Assembly (NCBI GenBank): GCA_964398655.1
Contig: CAYNNG010000003.1
Location: 1-64,000, forward strand
Direction of reading: 5' to 3'
DNA from: SFFI01 sp964398655
GTDB taxonomy: Bacteria > Bacillota > Clostridia > Saccharofermentanales > DTU023
DNA length: 64,000 nt
Under the pieces are notes generated by a model, which saw only the letters and a program-made list of their open reading frames with translations, did no database searches and was not told the DNA's origin. The stretch's first letter is position 1; each line of letters starts with the position of its first letter. Of this stretch, positions 27,652 to 37,187 are shown piece after piece. Both the position numbers and the translations under genes were made by a program.

Positions 27652-29190
27652 ATGAAGAAAAGAATCGCTTTTGTCTTAGCCGCTATCATGCTGATTAGTG
27701 TTTTCGCACTCCCTTCAGTATCTGCTGCTCAAGGCCGTGACACCCTGATCGTAGCAACTGCCTACGATGCCATCACCCTGGACCCTGTAGCCAACAACGA
27801 CAGCCCATCCAGCCATGCCATGCACCAGATGTATGAAGGACTTTTATCCCTGGATGCTAACTCGGAATTACATCCCCTGCTGGCAGAATCTTGGGAAATG
27901 CCCGATGACGTGACCTATATCTTCCACCTCAAAAAGGGTGTTAAGTTCCACAATGGCGAAGAAATGAAAGCTTCCGACGTGGCCTTCTCCTTTGAGAGAG
28001 CTAGAACCGCTCCCGCAGTTGCTCACATCTTCGGCGGCATCAAGGAAGGTTCTTTCGAGACTCCTGATGATTACACGGTTAAGTTCCAGCTGAATGAACC
28101 CAACGCTGCTTTCTTCAAGTGCTTAGCCCACGCTTCCGGCTTTATCGTATCGGAAAAAGCCGTTAAAGAAGCTGAAGAAAAAGGTGAAAACTTTGGCCAA
28201 AACCCCTGCGGCACTGGCCCCTTCAAGTTTGTTTCTTGGAAGAAAAATGACCGCATGGAATTTGAGCGTTTCGAAGACTACTGGGGCGACGCACCCAAGT
28301 ATGAGAAACTCGTTCTCCGTGTTATCCCTGAAGCCACCAACCGCACCATCGAGCTGGAATCCGGCGGTGTAGATATTGCGTACGAGATCACCCCTCAGGA
28401 TATCCCCCGCATCGAAGAAAATGAGCACCTGCAGCTGCTCCGCACCCCTGAGTTCTCCACCCAGTACCTGGGCATGAACGTTTCCAAGGCACCTCTGGAT
28501 GACGTCCGCGTACGCCAAGCTATCCAGCTGGCCCTGGATATGCCCGCGATTGACGAAGCTGTCTGGCGTGGCGTAGGTAAAGTTGCTACCGGCCCTTATG
28601 CTGACACCATGCAGTATTCCTTAGCCGGCGAATGGACCCAGCCCGAGCGTGACGTAGAAAAAGCCAAAGAGCTCTTAGCTGAAGCTGGCTATCCTGATGG
28701 ACTCTCCATCACTCTTTCCACTAATGAAAAAACCGAACGTGTCGATATGGCCACTATCATAAAGGCCATGCTGGCAGAAGCCGGTATTGACCTGAAGGTA
28801 GAAGTTCTGGAATGGGCCGCCTACATCCAAAAACTGGAATCCGGCGAGCAAGACCTCTTCCAGATTGGCTGGACCCCCGATGCACCTGACCCGGACATGG
28901 CTCTGTGGCCTTGCTTCCACTCCTCTGCCATGGGCGCAGGCGGCAACTATGTCTTCCTGGATGATGAAGAAGTCGACAAGCTCCTCGAAGAAGGCCGCGC
29001 TACTCAGGACAGCCCCGAGCGTGAAGAAATCTACCACAAGTTGCAAGAGAGAATTGAAGAACTCAAACCCTGGATCTATGAGCACAACGGTGAAGTTGTC
29101 GTAGGCGCTCAAGATTACGTGGAGAATCTGGAACTCTCTCCCTATGCCTGGCACCCCATCTTCAAGGTATCCTTCAAGGACGCTGAATAA
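27652..29190 (+). CDS. Peptide ABC transporter, substrate-binding protein (DppA/OppA family)
   Basis: 512 residues. A signal peptide ends at SVSAAQG with no lipobox Cys, unusual for a Gram-positive binding protein, which normally needs a lipid anchor. The SBP_bac_5 domain fills the rest: YDAITLDPVANNDSPS near the start, FHLKKGVKFHNGE, NPCGTGPFKF and a C-terminal WTPDAPDPD block. It binds oligo- or dipeptides for import. First gene of a five-gene operon; two hairpins follow it. Strong AGGAGG-type site (GGAGGAATAATATG). Confidence 0.92.
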   Translation: MKKRIAFVLAAIMLISVFALPSVSAAQGRDTLIVATAYDAITLDPVANNDSPSSHAMHQMYEGLLSLDANSELHPLLAESWEMPDDVTYIFHLKKGVKFHNGEEMKASDVAFSFERARTAPAVAHIFGGIKEGSFETPDDYTVKFQLNEPNAAFFKCLAHASGFIVSEKAVKEAEEKGENFGQNPCGTGPFKFVSWKKNDRMEFERFEDYWGDAPKYEKLVLRVIPEATNRTIELESGGVDIAYEITPQDIPRIEENEHLQLLRTPEFSTQYLGMNVSKAPLDDVRVRQAIQLALDMPAIDEAVWRGVGKVATGPYADTMQYSLAGEWTQPERDVEKAKELLAEAGYPDGLSITLSTNEKTERVDMATIIKAMLAEAGIDLKVEVLEWAAYIQKLESGEQDLFQIGWTPDAPDPDMALWPCFHSSAMGAGGNYVFLDDEEVDKLLEEGRATQDSPEREEIYHKLQERIEELKPWIYEHNGEVVVGAQDYVENLELSPYAWHPIFKVSFKDAE

Positions 29191-29210
29191 GCCTAAAGCT
29201 TAGTATTCTA

Positions 29211-29267
29211 CAGGGCTGAGTCAACGGGCTCAGTCCTGTTTACTCCAGCCTACCCCTCTGGGGTAGG
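29211..29267 (+). promoter_or_regulatory. Two intercistronic hairpins after the binding-protein gene
   Basis: CAGGGCTGAG/CTCAGTCCTG (29211-29238) and CCTACCCC/GGGGTAGG (29249-29267) lie in the 100-base space before the permease gene. Such stems often protect the abundant binding-protein message or partially terminate transcription. Confidence 0.6.
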
Positions 29268-29294
29268 TTGATTTCTGTAAAAGTGTGAGTGTTT

Positions 29295-30224
29295 ATGATT
29301 AGGTATATTTTAAAAAGAATTCTCTTACTCTTGCCTGTACTCTTAGGCGTAAGTCTAATCGTATTTACCCTCCTGTACTTCTCCGATGGTGATCCTGTGC
29401 GCACTATCTTGGGCCAAAACGCTTCAGAAGAAGCGGTTCAGGCCAAACGAGAGGAGTTGGGCCTGAATGATCCCTTCTTTGTACAGTATGGTAACTACCT
29501 AAAGAATTTAGTTTTTCATTTTGACCTGGGAGCCTCTTACCAAACCCAAAAGCCTGTGGCACAAGAGATCTTAGACGCAGCGCCAGCCACCTTGAAACTG
29601 GCCCTGCTCTCGATTGCCTTTGCCACTATCTTAGGCATACCATTCGGCATTATCTCAGCTATTTATCAATACTCTCTATTTGATAACATCATGATGATAT
29701 TTGCCCTGATTGGTGTATCTATGCCCGTATTCTGGCTAGGACTTTTGATGATCTTGCTCTTCTCGGTCCGTCTTGGCTGGCTGCCCTCCTCAGGCTTTGA
29801 ACATTTTAACCAGATGATTCTGCCTTCCATTGCTTTAGGTGCCCAGTCCACGGCGGTTATTACGCGTATGACCCGGTCCAATATGCTGGAAGTAATCCGT
29901 AAGGACTACATCAGGACAGCCGAGGCCAAAGGCCAGAAGCGGTCTGTGGTTATTACCAAACATGCCCTGGGCAATGCCCTGATCCCCATTATTACTATTA
30001 TTGGTATTCAATTTGGTCAGCTCTTGGGCGGTGCGCTGATGACGGAAGTTATCTTCTCCATACCTGGCATTGGACGGCTTATGGTACAGGCCATTAAATC
30101 CCGGGATAATCCTCTGGTCTTGGGCGGCGTACTCTTTGTAGCCGTAGCCTTCGCCATCGTGAACCTCATTATAGACATCATCTATGCCTATATTGACCCA
30201 CGGATTAAGTCCCAATACGCATAA
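29295..30224 (+). CDS. Peptide ABC transporter permease (DppB/OppB)
   Basis: 309 residues from ATG 29295; a GTG two codons earlier is also possible. It has six membrane segments and the BPD_transp_1 domain. The N-terminus (MIRYILKRILLLLPVLLGVS) and the EAA-type loop (RTAEAKGQKRSVVITKHALGNAL) are typical of the DppB family. It forms half of the membrane channel. It is followed ten bases later by the partner permease. Confidence 0.93.
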   Translation: MIRYILKRILLLLPVLLGVSLIVFTLLYFSDGDPVRTILGQNASEEAVQAKREELGLNDPFFVQYGNYLKNLVFHFDLGASYQTQKPVAQEILDAAPATLKLALLSIAFATILGIPFGIISAIYQYSLFDNIMMIFALIGVSMPVFWLGLLMILLFSVRLGWLPSSGFEHFNQMILPSIALGAQSTAVITRMTRSNMLEVIRKDYIRTAEAKGQKRSVVITKHALGNALIPIITIIGIQFGQLLGGALMTEVIFSIPGIGRLMVQAIKSRDNPLVLGGVLFVAVAFAIVNLIIDIIYAYIDPRIKSQYA

Positions 30225-30234
30225 GGAGCCTGTT

Positions 30235-31101
30235 ATGGAACAAACTAAAAAGAAAAAACGTTTCCGTCGTCTGGGCGATGTCTGGCATAGGCTCCGTAAA
30301 AACAAACTGGCCATGGTTGGTCTGGTGATCATCGTAATTTTGATTTTAACCGCGATCTTTGCCGACTATCTGGCCCCCTATCCCTACGATGAGATGCACC
30401 TCCTCAACACCTTTGAGACCCCTTCCAAAGAGTTCCCCTTTGGCACGGACAACTTTGGCCAAGATATTTTGAGCCGGGTAATTTATGGTGCCCGCATCTC
30501 CCTGCGCATTGGTTTTATTTCGGTATCTATTGCCCTTATTATTGGTGTAACGATTGGCGCAATTTGCGGCTACTTTGGCGGCAAGGTGGACATCCTGCTC
30601 ATGCGGGTTATCGATATCTTCCAAGCCATTCCGGATATCCTCATGGCCATAGCGATTATTGCCTCGTTGGGACCAGGGCTTTCCAACCTCATGATTGCGG
30701 TTGGGGTAGCAGCGATTCCCGGCTATGCCCGTATCGTGCGAGCCTCTGTCCTGTCCCTGCGAGATATGGAATTTGTCGAGGCTGCCCGGGCTTCTGGCTC
30801 TAATTCTGCCAGGATTATTCTCAAGCATATCCTGCCCAACTGCCTAGCCCCCATCATTGTTCAGGCTACCCTGGGTTTTGCCTATGCAATCCTCAACGCG
30901 GCCGGCATGAGCTTTATCGGCTTAGGCTTGGAGCCTCCTACACCTGAATGGGGCGCCATGCTTTCCAGCGGCCGTGCTTACATCCGTGACTATCCCCACA
31001 TGACCCTCTTCCCCGGCTTGGTTATTGTGCTGACCATCTTTGCCCTGAATGTGCTGGGCGACGGTCTGCGCGATGCCCTTGACCCCAAGTTGAAGCGCTA
31101 G
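30235..31101 (+). CDS. Peptide ABC transporter permease (DppC/OppC)
   Basis: 288 residues from ATG 30235, chosen over an upstream start at 30184 because AAGGAG lies six bases before it and the family begins with a short cytoplasmic basic segment. The OppC N-terminal region (RLRKNKLAMVGLVII), PFGTDNFGQDILSRV and the EAA loop (EAARASGSNSARIILKHILP) are clear. Pairs with the DppB-like permease. Confidence 0.93.
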   Translation: MEQTKKKKRFRRLGDVWHRLRKNKLAMVGLVIIVILILTAIFADYLAPYPYDEMHLLNTFETPSKEFPFGTDNFGQDILSRVIYGARISLRIGFISVSIALIIGVTIGAICGYFGGKVDILLMRVIDIFQAIPDILMAIAIIASLGPGLSNLMIAVGVAAIPGYARIVRASVLSLRDMEFVEAARASGSNSARIILKHILPNCLAPIIVQATLGFAYAILNAAGMSFIGLGLEPPTPEWGAMLSSGRAYIRDYPHMTLFPGLVIVLTIFALNVLGDGLRDALDPKLKR

Positions 31102-31114
31102 AAAGGAAGAGAGT

Positions 31115-32185
31115 ATGTCTGCAGAAAAAAATGACAGCATGAAAAAACTGTTAGAAATCAACAATTTATCGATTGAATATCGTACCGATGAAGGTGTAAC
31201 CCATGCCGTTAACAACCTTAGCCTGCATGTAGATAAGGGCGAGACCCTGGGCTTGGTAGGAGAGACTGGGGCAGGTAAAACCACCACCGCCCTGGGCATT
31301 ATGCGTCAGGTCCCTGACCCTCCCGGCAAAATTACCTCCGGCGAAATTATCTTTGAAGGCGAAGAACTGCTGAAGAAGGATATCCGAGATATGAGGCATA
31401 TCCGGGGTGACAAGATCTCCATGATCTTCCAAGACCCCATGACTTCGCTGAACCCCATCATGACTGTGGGAGACCAAATTGCTGAGGTTATTGAGCTGCA
31501 CCAAAACTTAGATAAGTCCGATATCCGTCAGAAGACCATCGAAATGTTGGAAACTGTAGGTATCCGTAAAGAACGTGTAGATGACTACCCTCACGAATTC
31601 TCCGGTGGGATGAAACAGCGTGTGGTTATCGCCATGGCCCTGGCCTGCAACCCCAACCTCCTGATCGCCGACGAGCCTACCACCGCCTTGGACGTGACCA
31701 TTCAAGCCCAGGTGCTGGAGCTCATGAAGGAACTTAAGCTCAAGTTTAATACCTCCATGATCATGATCACCCATGACCTGGGTATTGTGGCGGAAATTTG
31801 CGACAACGTGGCTATCATGTACGCCGGCAGCATCATGGAATACTCCAATGTGGAGCGGATTTATCACAACCCCCTCCACCCCTACACCAATGGGCTCTTT
31901 AACTCTATCCCTTCATTGGATGAGGACAAGGACCTGATTGCCATTGCCGGTTTGCCACCTGACCCCACAGACCTGCCTACGGGCTGCCGCTTCCATCCCC
32001 GCTGCCCCTTTGCCAAGGAGCGCTGCGCTAAGGAAGAGCCAGGTGTATACATCCCAGAACCCGGACATGAGGTATCTTGCTTCCTCTTTGATCCCGACAA
32101 CCCTCTGCTGGGCCAGGAATATTTGGATAAAGCCAAGGCCAATCCCCCAGCGGCCCCCGCAATAGACCAGAGTGAGGAGAACTAG
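31115..32185 (+). CDS. Peptide ABC transporter ATPase (DppD/OppD)
   Basis: 356 residues. Walker [10 protein letters not shown], signature FSGGMKQR (usual for OppD), Walker [15 protein letters not shown]-loop ITHDLG. The C-terminal oligopeptide/dipeptide domain contains [14 protein letters not shown], which in this family binds an iron-sulphur cluster. AAGGAAGAG precedes the start. Its stop is three bases before the next start. Confidence 0.95.
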   Translation: MSAEKNDSMKKLLEINNLSIEYRTDEGVTHAVNNLSLHVDKGETLGLVGETGAGKTTTALGIMRQVPDPPGKITSGEIIFEGEELLKKDIRDMRHIRGDKISMIFQDPMTSLNPIMTVGDQIAEVIELHQNLDKSDIRQKTIEMLETVGIRKERVDDYPHEFSGGMKQRVVIAMALACNPNLLIADEPTTALDVTIQAQVLELMKELKLKFNTSMIMITHDLGIVAEICDNVAIMYAGSIMEYSNVERIYHNPLHPYTNGLFNSIPSLDEDKDLIAIAGLPPDPTDLPTGCRFHPRCPFAKERCAKEEPGVYIPEPGHEVSCFLFDPDNPLLGQEYLDKAKANPPAAPAIDQSEEN

Positions 32186-32188
32186 CGT

Positions 32189-33211
32189 ATGGCAAACGAA
32201 AATTATCTTTTGGAGGTCAAGGATCTCAAGAAGTACTTTAAAGTTAAAGCCGGTACTCTTCACGCGGTTGATGGGATTTCTTTCGGTGTGAAAAAAGGTG
32301 AGACTCTGGGCCTCGTAGGTGAGTCTGGCTGCGGCAAATCCACCGCAGGCCGGGCAATCATCCGCCTGCATGAACCCACTGCGGGCGACGTGATTTTTGA
32401 AGGAAAATCCACCCTGCAATACAAGGGCCATGACAAGAAACGCATGCGCCAAGAGATGCAGATTGTCTTCCAAGACCCCTATTCTTCTCTGAACCCTAGG
32501 CTTAACACCTTCCAGCTGATTGCTGACCCTCTCAAGGTGAATAAGGAAGCACTGGGTGGAGAAAGCATTGAGAACCGGGTTAAGACAGCCATGGAACTCG
32601 TAGGTCTGGAGCAGCGCTTGGTTGACTCCTACCCTCACGAGCTGGACGGCGGGCGCCGCCAGCGCATCGGCATTGCTCGAGCCCTGGCCTTACAGCCCAA
32701 GTTTGTGGTCTTAGACGAACCCGTATCCGCTTTGGACGTATCTATCCAGGCTCAGATCCTCAACCTCCTGCAGCAACTGCAGAAGGACATTGGTCTGACC
32801 TACCTCTTCATCGCCCACAACCTGTCCGTAGTCAAGCACATCTCCGACCGCATCGCCGTAATGTACCTGGGTCACATTGTGGAACTGGCAGACTACAAAA
32901 CGATCTTTGCCAGACCCCAGCACCCCTACACCCAGGCCCTGCTCTCCGCTATCCCTATTCCTAAAGTAGGACTCAAACGGGAAAGGATCATCCTGGAAGG
33001 CGATGTACCCAGCCCGGTTAACCCTAAACCCGGCTGCTGCTTCGCCGGACGCTGCCCCTACGCACAAGGCCCTTGCCTGGAATCCATGCCACCCCTGGTA
33101 GAAAAGGAACCCGGCCACTTTGTGGCCTGCCACTTCGTCCAGGAAAGCCATGGCGGCTTCAAACTGCCCGCCGAAATTACCGGCAAATCCCCCCGCAAGG
33201 TGGCGATCTAG
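32189..33211 (+). CDS. Peptide ABC transporter ATPase (DppF/OppF) with altered signature
   Basis: 340 residues. Walker [11 protein letters not shown]-loop [11 protein letters not shown], Walker [15 protein letters not shown]-loop IAHNL and the C-terminal [14 protein letters not shown] cluster motif are normal for OppF/DppF. The ABC signature reads LDGGRRQR where the family has LSGGQRQR: Ser to Asp and Gln to Arg, in a segment that contacts ATP across the dimer. The change may weaken hydrolysis at one site or be a sequencing error. Last gene of the operon, followed by tandem repeats and a terminator. Confidence 0.93.
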   Translation: MANENYLLEVKDLKKYFKVKAGTLHAVDGISFGVKKGETLGLVGESGCGKSTAGRAIIRLHEPTAGDVIFEGKSTLQYKGHDKKRMRQEMQIVFQDPYSSLNPRLNTFQLIADPLKVNKEALGGESIENRVKTAMELVGLEQRLVDSYPHELDGGRRQRIGIARALALQPKFVVLDEPVSALDVSIQAQILNLLQQLQKDIGLTYLFIAHNLSVVKHISDRIAVMYLGHIVELADYKTIFARPQHPYTQALLSAIPIPKVGLKRERIILEGDVPSPVNPKPGCCFAGRCPYAQGPCLESMPPLVEKEPGHFVACHFVQESHGGFKLPAEITGKSPRKVAI

Positions 33212-33241
33212 GACTTTAGCGTGAGTCCTACAGTCTGCGGA

Positions 33242-33317
33242 CTAAAGCTTATGGTTAAGTTAGTCCAACAGCCTGTGGGCTAAAGCTTATGGTTAAGTTA
33301 GTCCAACAGCCTGTGGG
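33242..33317 (+). repeat. Two perfect 38-bp tandem repeats
   Basis: The unit beginning CTAAAGCTTATGGTTAAGTT occurs at 33242-33279 and again at 33280-33317 without change, then a third partial copy begins (CTAGG). Related fragments precede it (GTCTGCGGACTAAAG). It lies between the last peptide-transport gene and its terminator. Confidence 0.9.
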
Positions 33318-33368
33318 CTAGGACCTTCCTGCAGCCGTTGATCTAGGACTTCAAATAATTAATTACAG

Positions 33369-33410
33369 AAATGGTGCCTCAAACTCATCTGCGTGAAGAG
33401 GCACCATTTT
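33369..33410 (+). terminator. Terminator of the peptide transporter operon
   Basis: A 12-bp stem AAATGGTGCCTC (33369-33380) / GAGGCACCATTT (33398-33409) with a 17-base loop runs into TTTTTAT. Confidence 0.85.
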
Positions 33411-33552
33411 TATATTTTGATTTTCAGGATTTTTAACCGACTTATTAAGTTTTAGACGTCAGAATAACTTTTGAAGTTTTAGACCTCAAAATGACTTATT
33501 AATACTTACAACTTTCAGATAGCTTTTAAGATATGCGATATGCGGCTCCCCG

Positions 33553-33575
33553 ACAAATTTTCAAGTAGTGGTAGG
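33553..33575 (+). repeat. Single copy of the short dispersed repeat
   Basis: ACAAATTTTCAAGTAGTGGT matches the units at 17.5 and 18.3 kb. Apart from it I see no gene or other structure between 33411 and 33862; a 78-codon ORF there lacks a ribosome site and any recognisable content. Confidence 0.55.
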
Positions 33576-33862
33576 TCCCGGTGTTTGAACACGCCCGTAA
33601 TGGTTGGGAAAGTGCTAGTTGGGCGGATCTACCAACCCATTTTTGGCTCCTCCTAGGTCGTGCTGCGCGTAAAAAGGTGTGCCAGATGCCGGTTACATTA
33701 AAGTGCCAACCTGGCAGATCCCACTTTTTGCTGATTCGCCAACAAATAAACGGCTTCCCTTATCTCTCGAACCCCAAAAAAATGGTTGTGAGAATGCGAT
33801 TCTGGCTGAGTAGCTAACACTTTTTCAGCCTCCACAGCCCAGCGCGACTCAACAAATTGTGG

Positions 33863-35218
33863 TTAAGTTAAGGCCGAGAGATCGGGCCGATAAATTAAGT
33901 TATCTGGCAGTTGGCCTTTTTGAATAAACATCAGCATATAGATAGGCAGGTAAATAATCCTGCCGCTGACCTTAACATTCTCTGCCGAAAGCACGAAAGC
34001 TTCCGCAAGGTCGTACACGGGATTATCTATGAGGCGGTCTAAACTGGCGTGCCGCTGGTAGGCCTTACCGGATTTGACTTCTATGGGTATGAGTTTCCCT
34101 TGTTCTTCCAAGAGAAAATCGACCTCGCCCTGTTTTTTATTCTGGAAATAATAGAGCTCAAAACCATGTGCCCGCAATTCTTGGGCACAGATATTTTCGT
34201 AGATAGACCCAAAGTTGATATGGGTGTTTCCCTTGAGTATTTCCAGCTGACTATCTGCGCCATACATGGCTGCTAAGAGGCCGACATCTGATAAAAATAA
34301 TTTAAATAAATTGACCGATTTATGGAGCAGTAAAGGATAGGCTGGCTCGCTGACCGCATAGACGGGCAGGGCTACACCGGCTTGTTCCAACCAAATAAAG
34401 CTGTTGGCATAGCGCGAAAATTTAAAATTTTCATTGAGATTCTTGAGGATAAAGCGCTTATTTTGATTATTGAGCTCCGCAGGAATGAGCTGGAAGATTG
34501 CTTCCAAATATAGTTTATTATGAGGATCATATTTAGCTATATCCTGCTTATACCAGTTGATGATGGCCTCCTGCTGCTGGCTTACTGTCCTCAGGTTATT
34601 GGTATCCACATAGCTTTGCACGACAGCGGGCATTCCACCCACCACAAGGTAAAGATGAAATAAATTCAGCATTTGCTGGTGGATTAGATGATCTACAGGT
34701 CTCCGCTCTGCATAACAGCTAGAGAGATAGGCTAAGGTTTGTGGACTGACATGCTGACTGCTTGCAAATTCCTCTAAATCTAAAGGGAACATCTCCCAAA
34801 CATCCATGTAACCTACAGGTAGAGAACGAATGTCTTGTAAGCCAACACCCAATAGAGAACCGCTCAGGATATAACGGTAGCTTCCCTCTTCTACCAAGAA
34901 CTTAATGGCGGTGACAATCTCTGGGCATTCTTGCACCTCGTCAAAGAAAATCAATGTCTTACCAGGAAGCAAGGGGCCGTCTACCAAGCTGGAAAGCCGC
35001 AGGATAAGATCTTGCGCATTATTTGATTGATTAAAGAGTTGACGGGCGGATTGATTTTCCAGAAAATTAATTTCTAAAAAAGATACAAAGTTTTTCTGAC
35101 CAAATTTCCGGATGCTATATGTTTTACCCACCTGTCTGGCGCCTGTAATCAATAAGGCCTTGCTGTGCGATTCCTGGAAAAATTCTGCCATTCTTTTTTC
35201 TATTTTACGATCAAGCAT
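33863..35218 (-). CDS. AAA ATPase with DUF4143 domain
   Basis: 451 residues. An N-terminal AAA_14 domain has Walker A TGARQVGKTYS and Walker B TLIFFDEVQ, and ILSGSLLG resembles a sensor motif. A C-terminal DUF4143 (about 200-400) has the nuclease-like GEVDFLLEE...IPIEVKSG pattern. The family is widespread, often horizontally exchanged and of unproven function; toxin-like or transposition-linked roles have been suggested. It is a single gene on the opposite strand from its neighbours. Its 5' flank holds a five-unit direct repeat array. GGAGG is in the flank just before the start. Confidence 0.85.
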   Translation of the reverse strand: MLDRKIEKRMAEFFQESHSKALLITGARQVGKTYSIRKFGQKNFVSFLEINFLENQSARQLFNQSNNAQDLILRLSSLVDGPLLPGKTLIFFDEVQECPEIVTAIKFLVEEGSYRYILSGSLLGVGLQDIRSLPVGYMDVWEMFPLDLEEFASSQHVSPQTLAYLSSCYAERRPVDHLIHQQMLNLFHLYLVVGGMPAVVQSYVDTNNLRTVSQQQEAIINWYKQDIAKYDPHNKLYLEAIFQLIPAELNNQNKRFILKNLNENFKFSRYANSFIWLEQAGVALPVYAVSEPAYPLLLHKSVNLFKLFLSDVGLLAAMYGADSQLEILKGNTHINFGSIYENICAQELRAHGFELYYFQNKKQGEVDFLLEEQGKLIPIEVKSGKAYQRHASLDRLIDNPVYDLAEAFVLSAENVKVSGRIIYLPIYMLMFIQKGQLPDNLIYRPDLSALT

Positions 35219-35273
35219 GCTATTACCTCCAAAGCCTATAACTACAGCGTTTGCAGTCTAAGTAAAACATATC

Positions 35274-35420
35274 TTGTCCGCTTTTTCAAGTTAAAAATCT
35301 TGATTTTGTCCGTTTATTCCAAGATGATAGTGGCAGTTTTGTCCGCTTTTTCTAATTTAAAATTGAGTCTTTGTCCGGTTATTCCAACTTGAATCTAGAT
35401 TTTTGGCCTTGTATTCCAAA
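35274..35420. repeat. Five direct repeats at 32-33 bp spacing upstream of the AAA ATPase gene
   Basis: A degenerate unit TTGTCCGCTTTTTCAAGTT starts at 35274, 35306, 35339, 35371 and (as TTGGCCTTGTATTCCAAA) 35403. Only the first 18 or so bases of each unit are conserved; the rest is AT-rich. The spacing is about three helical turns. It occupies the space between the divergent ATPase and MFS genes (35219-35558), so it could be an operator or iteron-like array. Confidence 0.75.
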
Positions 35421-35558
35421 TAATGGCTCATGGGGCCCGGTGCGGAACTTATTTTGTACATAAGCATATCTATCCTGAGGAAAACTTCTTAACCTCTCTC
35501 TGATCTTTTCACTTTATAATTGAGCTTGATCAGAGTGATTAATAAGGAGGATTTGAAG

Positions 35559-37079
35559 ATGGAGGATAGTAAGAATAAACAGCGCAGCCAGAATTCACTT
35601 GCGCATGAGGTTGACAGCGTGGCAGAACTTGCAGGAGATTCTGTGAAAGATACTGCTCAAGCTGCGCAGGCCGGGCAAGCGAGGCAGGCGAATACTACAA
35701 AGTCGCTAGACCAGACGGGGAGTGCCGGGCAAGCGAAGACTACTGGGTCTAATGACCATGTGAAAAGTGCCGTGCAAGCGGGGCAGGCGAAGGCTGATGA
35801 CCTGTTTCACCAGGCGGAAGGCTCAGATCAGAATGAACAAGGTAAGCTGAACTACCAAAGGACTTTTCTGATTGGCTTTGGTTTTTTTGCTTCTTCGCTC
35901 ATTTGGTCCTTGTATAACTCCTTTGTACCTTTGATTTTGGCAGACTTTATTGAGTCTACGGCGGTTATCGGTTTTATCATGACGGTAGATAATATCTTCG
36001 GGGTGATTTTTCAGCCTTATTTTGGCTCTTTGTCGGACCGGACGAAGACTCGCTGGGGCCAACGTATGCCCTATATCCTGCTGACAGCACCTGTCTCGGC
36101 TTTGTTCTTTTTCCTCATCCCCCAGATGCCCAGCCTCTGGCTTCTCATGCTGGTAGTAGTTATATTTAACTTCTCCATGTCTGTCTGGCGGTCGCCCATG
36201 ATTTCCTTGATGCCAGACCTCACACCCAACCCACACTGGTCGCGAGCTAATGGCGTGATTAACCTTATGGGGGGAGTTGGTTCTATTGTGGCCTTCCTGA
36301 TCGGTGGTCGCGTTGCCAATGCCTTTGGGCGGGGCGCCAGCTTTGCCATGGGCTCCTTGGTTACCATGCTGGCGGTTATCATTCTTGCCGCGACGATCAA
36401 AGAAAACCAGCTCAAAATACAGCTGGGTTTTGACCGCCATTTAGCAAAAGACGCAGATGACCAGCCCCACCTATCTTCTTTTACCAAATTGCCGGCCCAA
36501 GGACGCCACAAACTCTTGGCCCTGCTCCTAGCCATCTTCTTCTGGTTCTGTGCCTACAACGCCGTGGAGACCTTCTTTACGTCTTTTGCCACGAATGACT
36601 TAGGCTTATCTGAAGGCACAGGAGCTATGACCTTATCTTTCTTCTCCTTGTCCTTTGTCATCTTTGCTATTCCTTCCGGGCTGTTGGCCTCCAAGATTGG
36701 CCGGGAACGCGCCATTATAATCGGCCTAATTGGCCTGGTCGTCGTCTTCCTGCCCATTAACTTTCTCATGAACCTGTGGGCCATCCGCATTCTGCTTTTG
36801 GTCGGCGGCTTCTTCTGGGCTATGATCAATATCAACTCCCTGCCCATGGTTCTATCTTTGGGTAAACGGGAGGCGATCGGAACCTATACGGGCTATTACT
36901 ACTTTTTCTCTTTTTCCGCCGCGATTGTATCGCCCATTCTCTTTGGGGCTATTCGTGACCTTACCCAGGATTATGGGACCCTCTTTATTTACGCCCCCAT
37001 CTGCTTTGCCCTGGCCTTGCTCAGCATTCTGGCCTACGATAAGCTGGCAAAGAAGCAGGCAGGAGCTCAAGGAGATTAG
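35559..37079 (+). CDS. MFS/GPH-family transporter with low-complexity N-terminus
   Basis: 506 residues from ATG 35559 (AAGGAGG eight bases upstream; an ORF start at 35520 lacks a site). The first 90 or so residues are hydrophilic and repetitive (AQAGQARQA, SAGQAKTTG, VQAGQAKAD), then 12 membrane segments. The loop SDRTKTRWGQRMPYIL is the marker of the GPH/SLC45-like sugar:cation symporters. Substrate unknown, probably a glycoside. The final codons belong to a 24-bp tandem repeat that continues past the stop. Confidence 0.85.
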   Translation: MEDSKNKQRSQNSLAHEVDSVAELAGDSVKDTAQAAQAGQARQANTTKSLDQTGSAGQAKTTGSNDHVKSAVQAGQAKADDLFHQAEGSDQNEQGKLNYQRTFLIGFGFFASSLIWSLYNSFVPLILADFIESTAVIGFIMTVDNIFGVIFQPYFGSLSDRTKTRWGQRMPYILLTAPVSALFFFLIPQMPSLWLLMLVVVIFNFSMSVWRSPMISLMPDLTPNPHWSRANGVINLMGGVGSIVAFLIGGRVANAFGRGASFAMGSLVTMLAVIILAATIKENQLKIQLGFDRHLAKDADDQPHLSSFTKLPAQGRHKLLALLLAIFFWFCAYNAVETFFTSFATNDLGLSEGTGAMTLSFFSLSFVIFAIPSGLLASKIGRERAIIIGLIGLVVVFLPINFLMNLWAIRILLLVGGFFWAMININSLPMVLSLGKREAIGTYTGYYYFFSFSAAIVSPILFGAIRDLTQDYGTLFIYAPICFALALLSILAYDKLAKKQAGAQGD

Positions 37080-37151
37080 GAGGCTGAGGCTCAAGTAGCT
37101 TAGCAGGCAGGGGCTCAAGGAGCCTAGCAGGCCGGGGCTCAAGCAGAACAT
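37056..37151 (+). repeat. Four 24-bp tandem repeats spanning the stop codon of the MFS gene
   Basis: Units at 37056-37079 (ending in the stop TAG), 37080-37103, 37104-37127 and 37128-37151 share CAGGCAGGGGCTCAAGGAGC with a few changes; each of the first three ends in TAG. The length is a multiple of three, so gain of units would keep frame if the stop were lost. Confidence 0.85.
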
Positions 37152-37187
37152 AAGCATTCTAGTAGCTTGGAAATTAAGGAAATGAAG

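Noticed and set aside
33581..33817. A 78-codon ORF
   Set aside because: No ribosome site, no recognisable content, and it lies in repeat-bearing intergenic DNA.
35274..35420. Short CRISPR array
   Set aside because: Repeats are degenerate, about 18 bases, with AT-rich intervals of only about 14 bases, and no cas genes are nearby.
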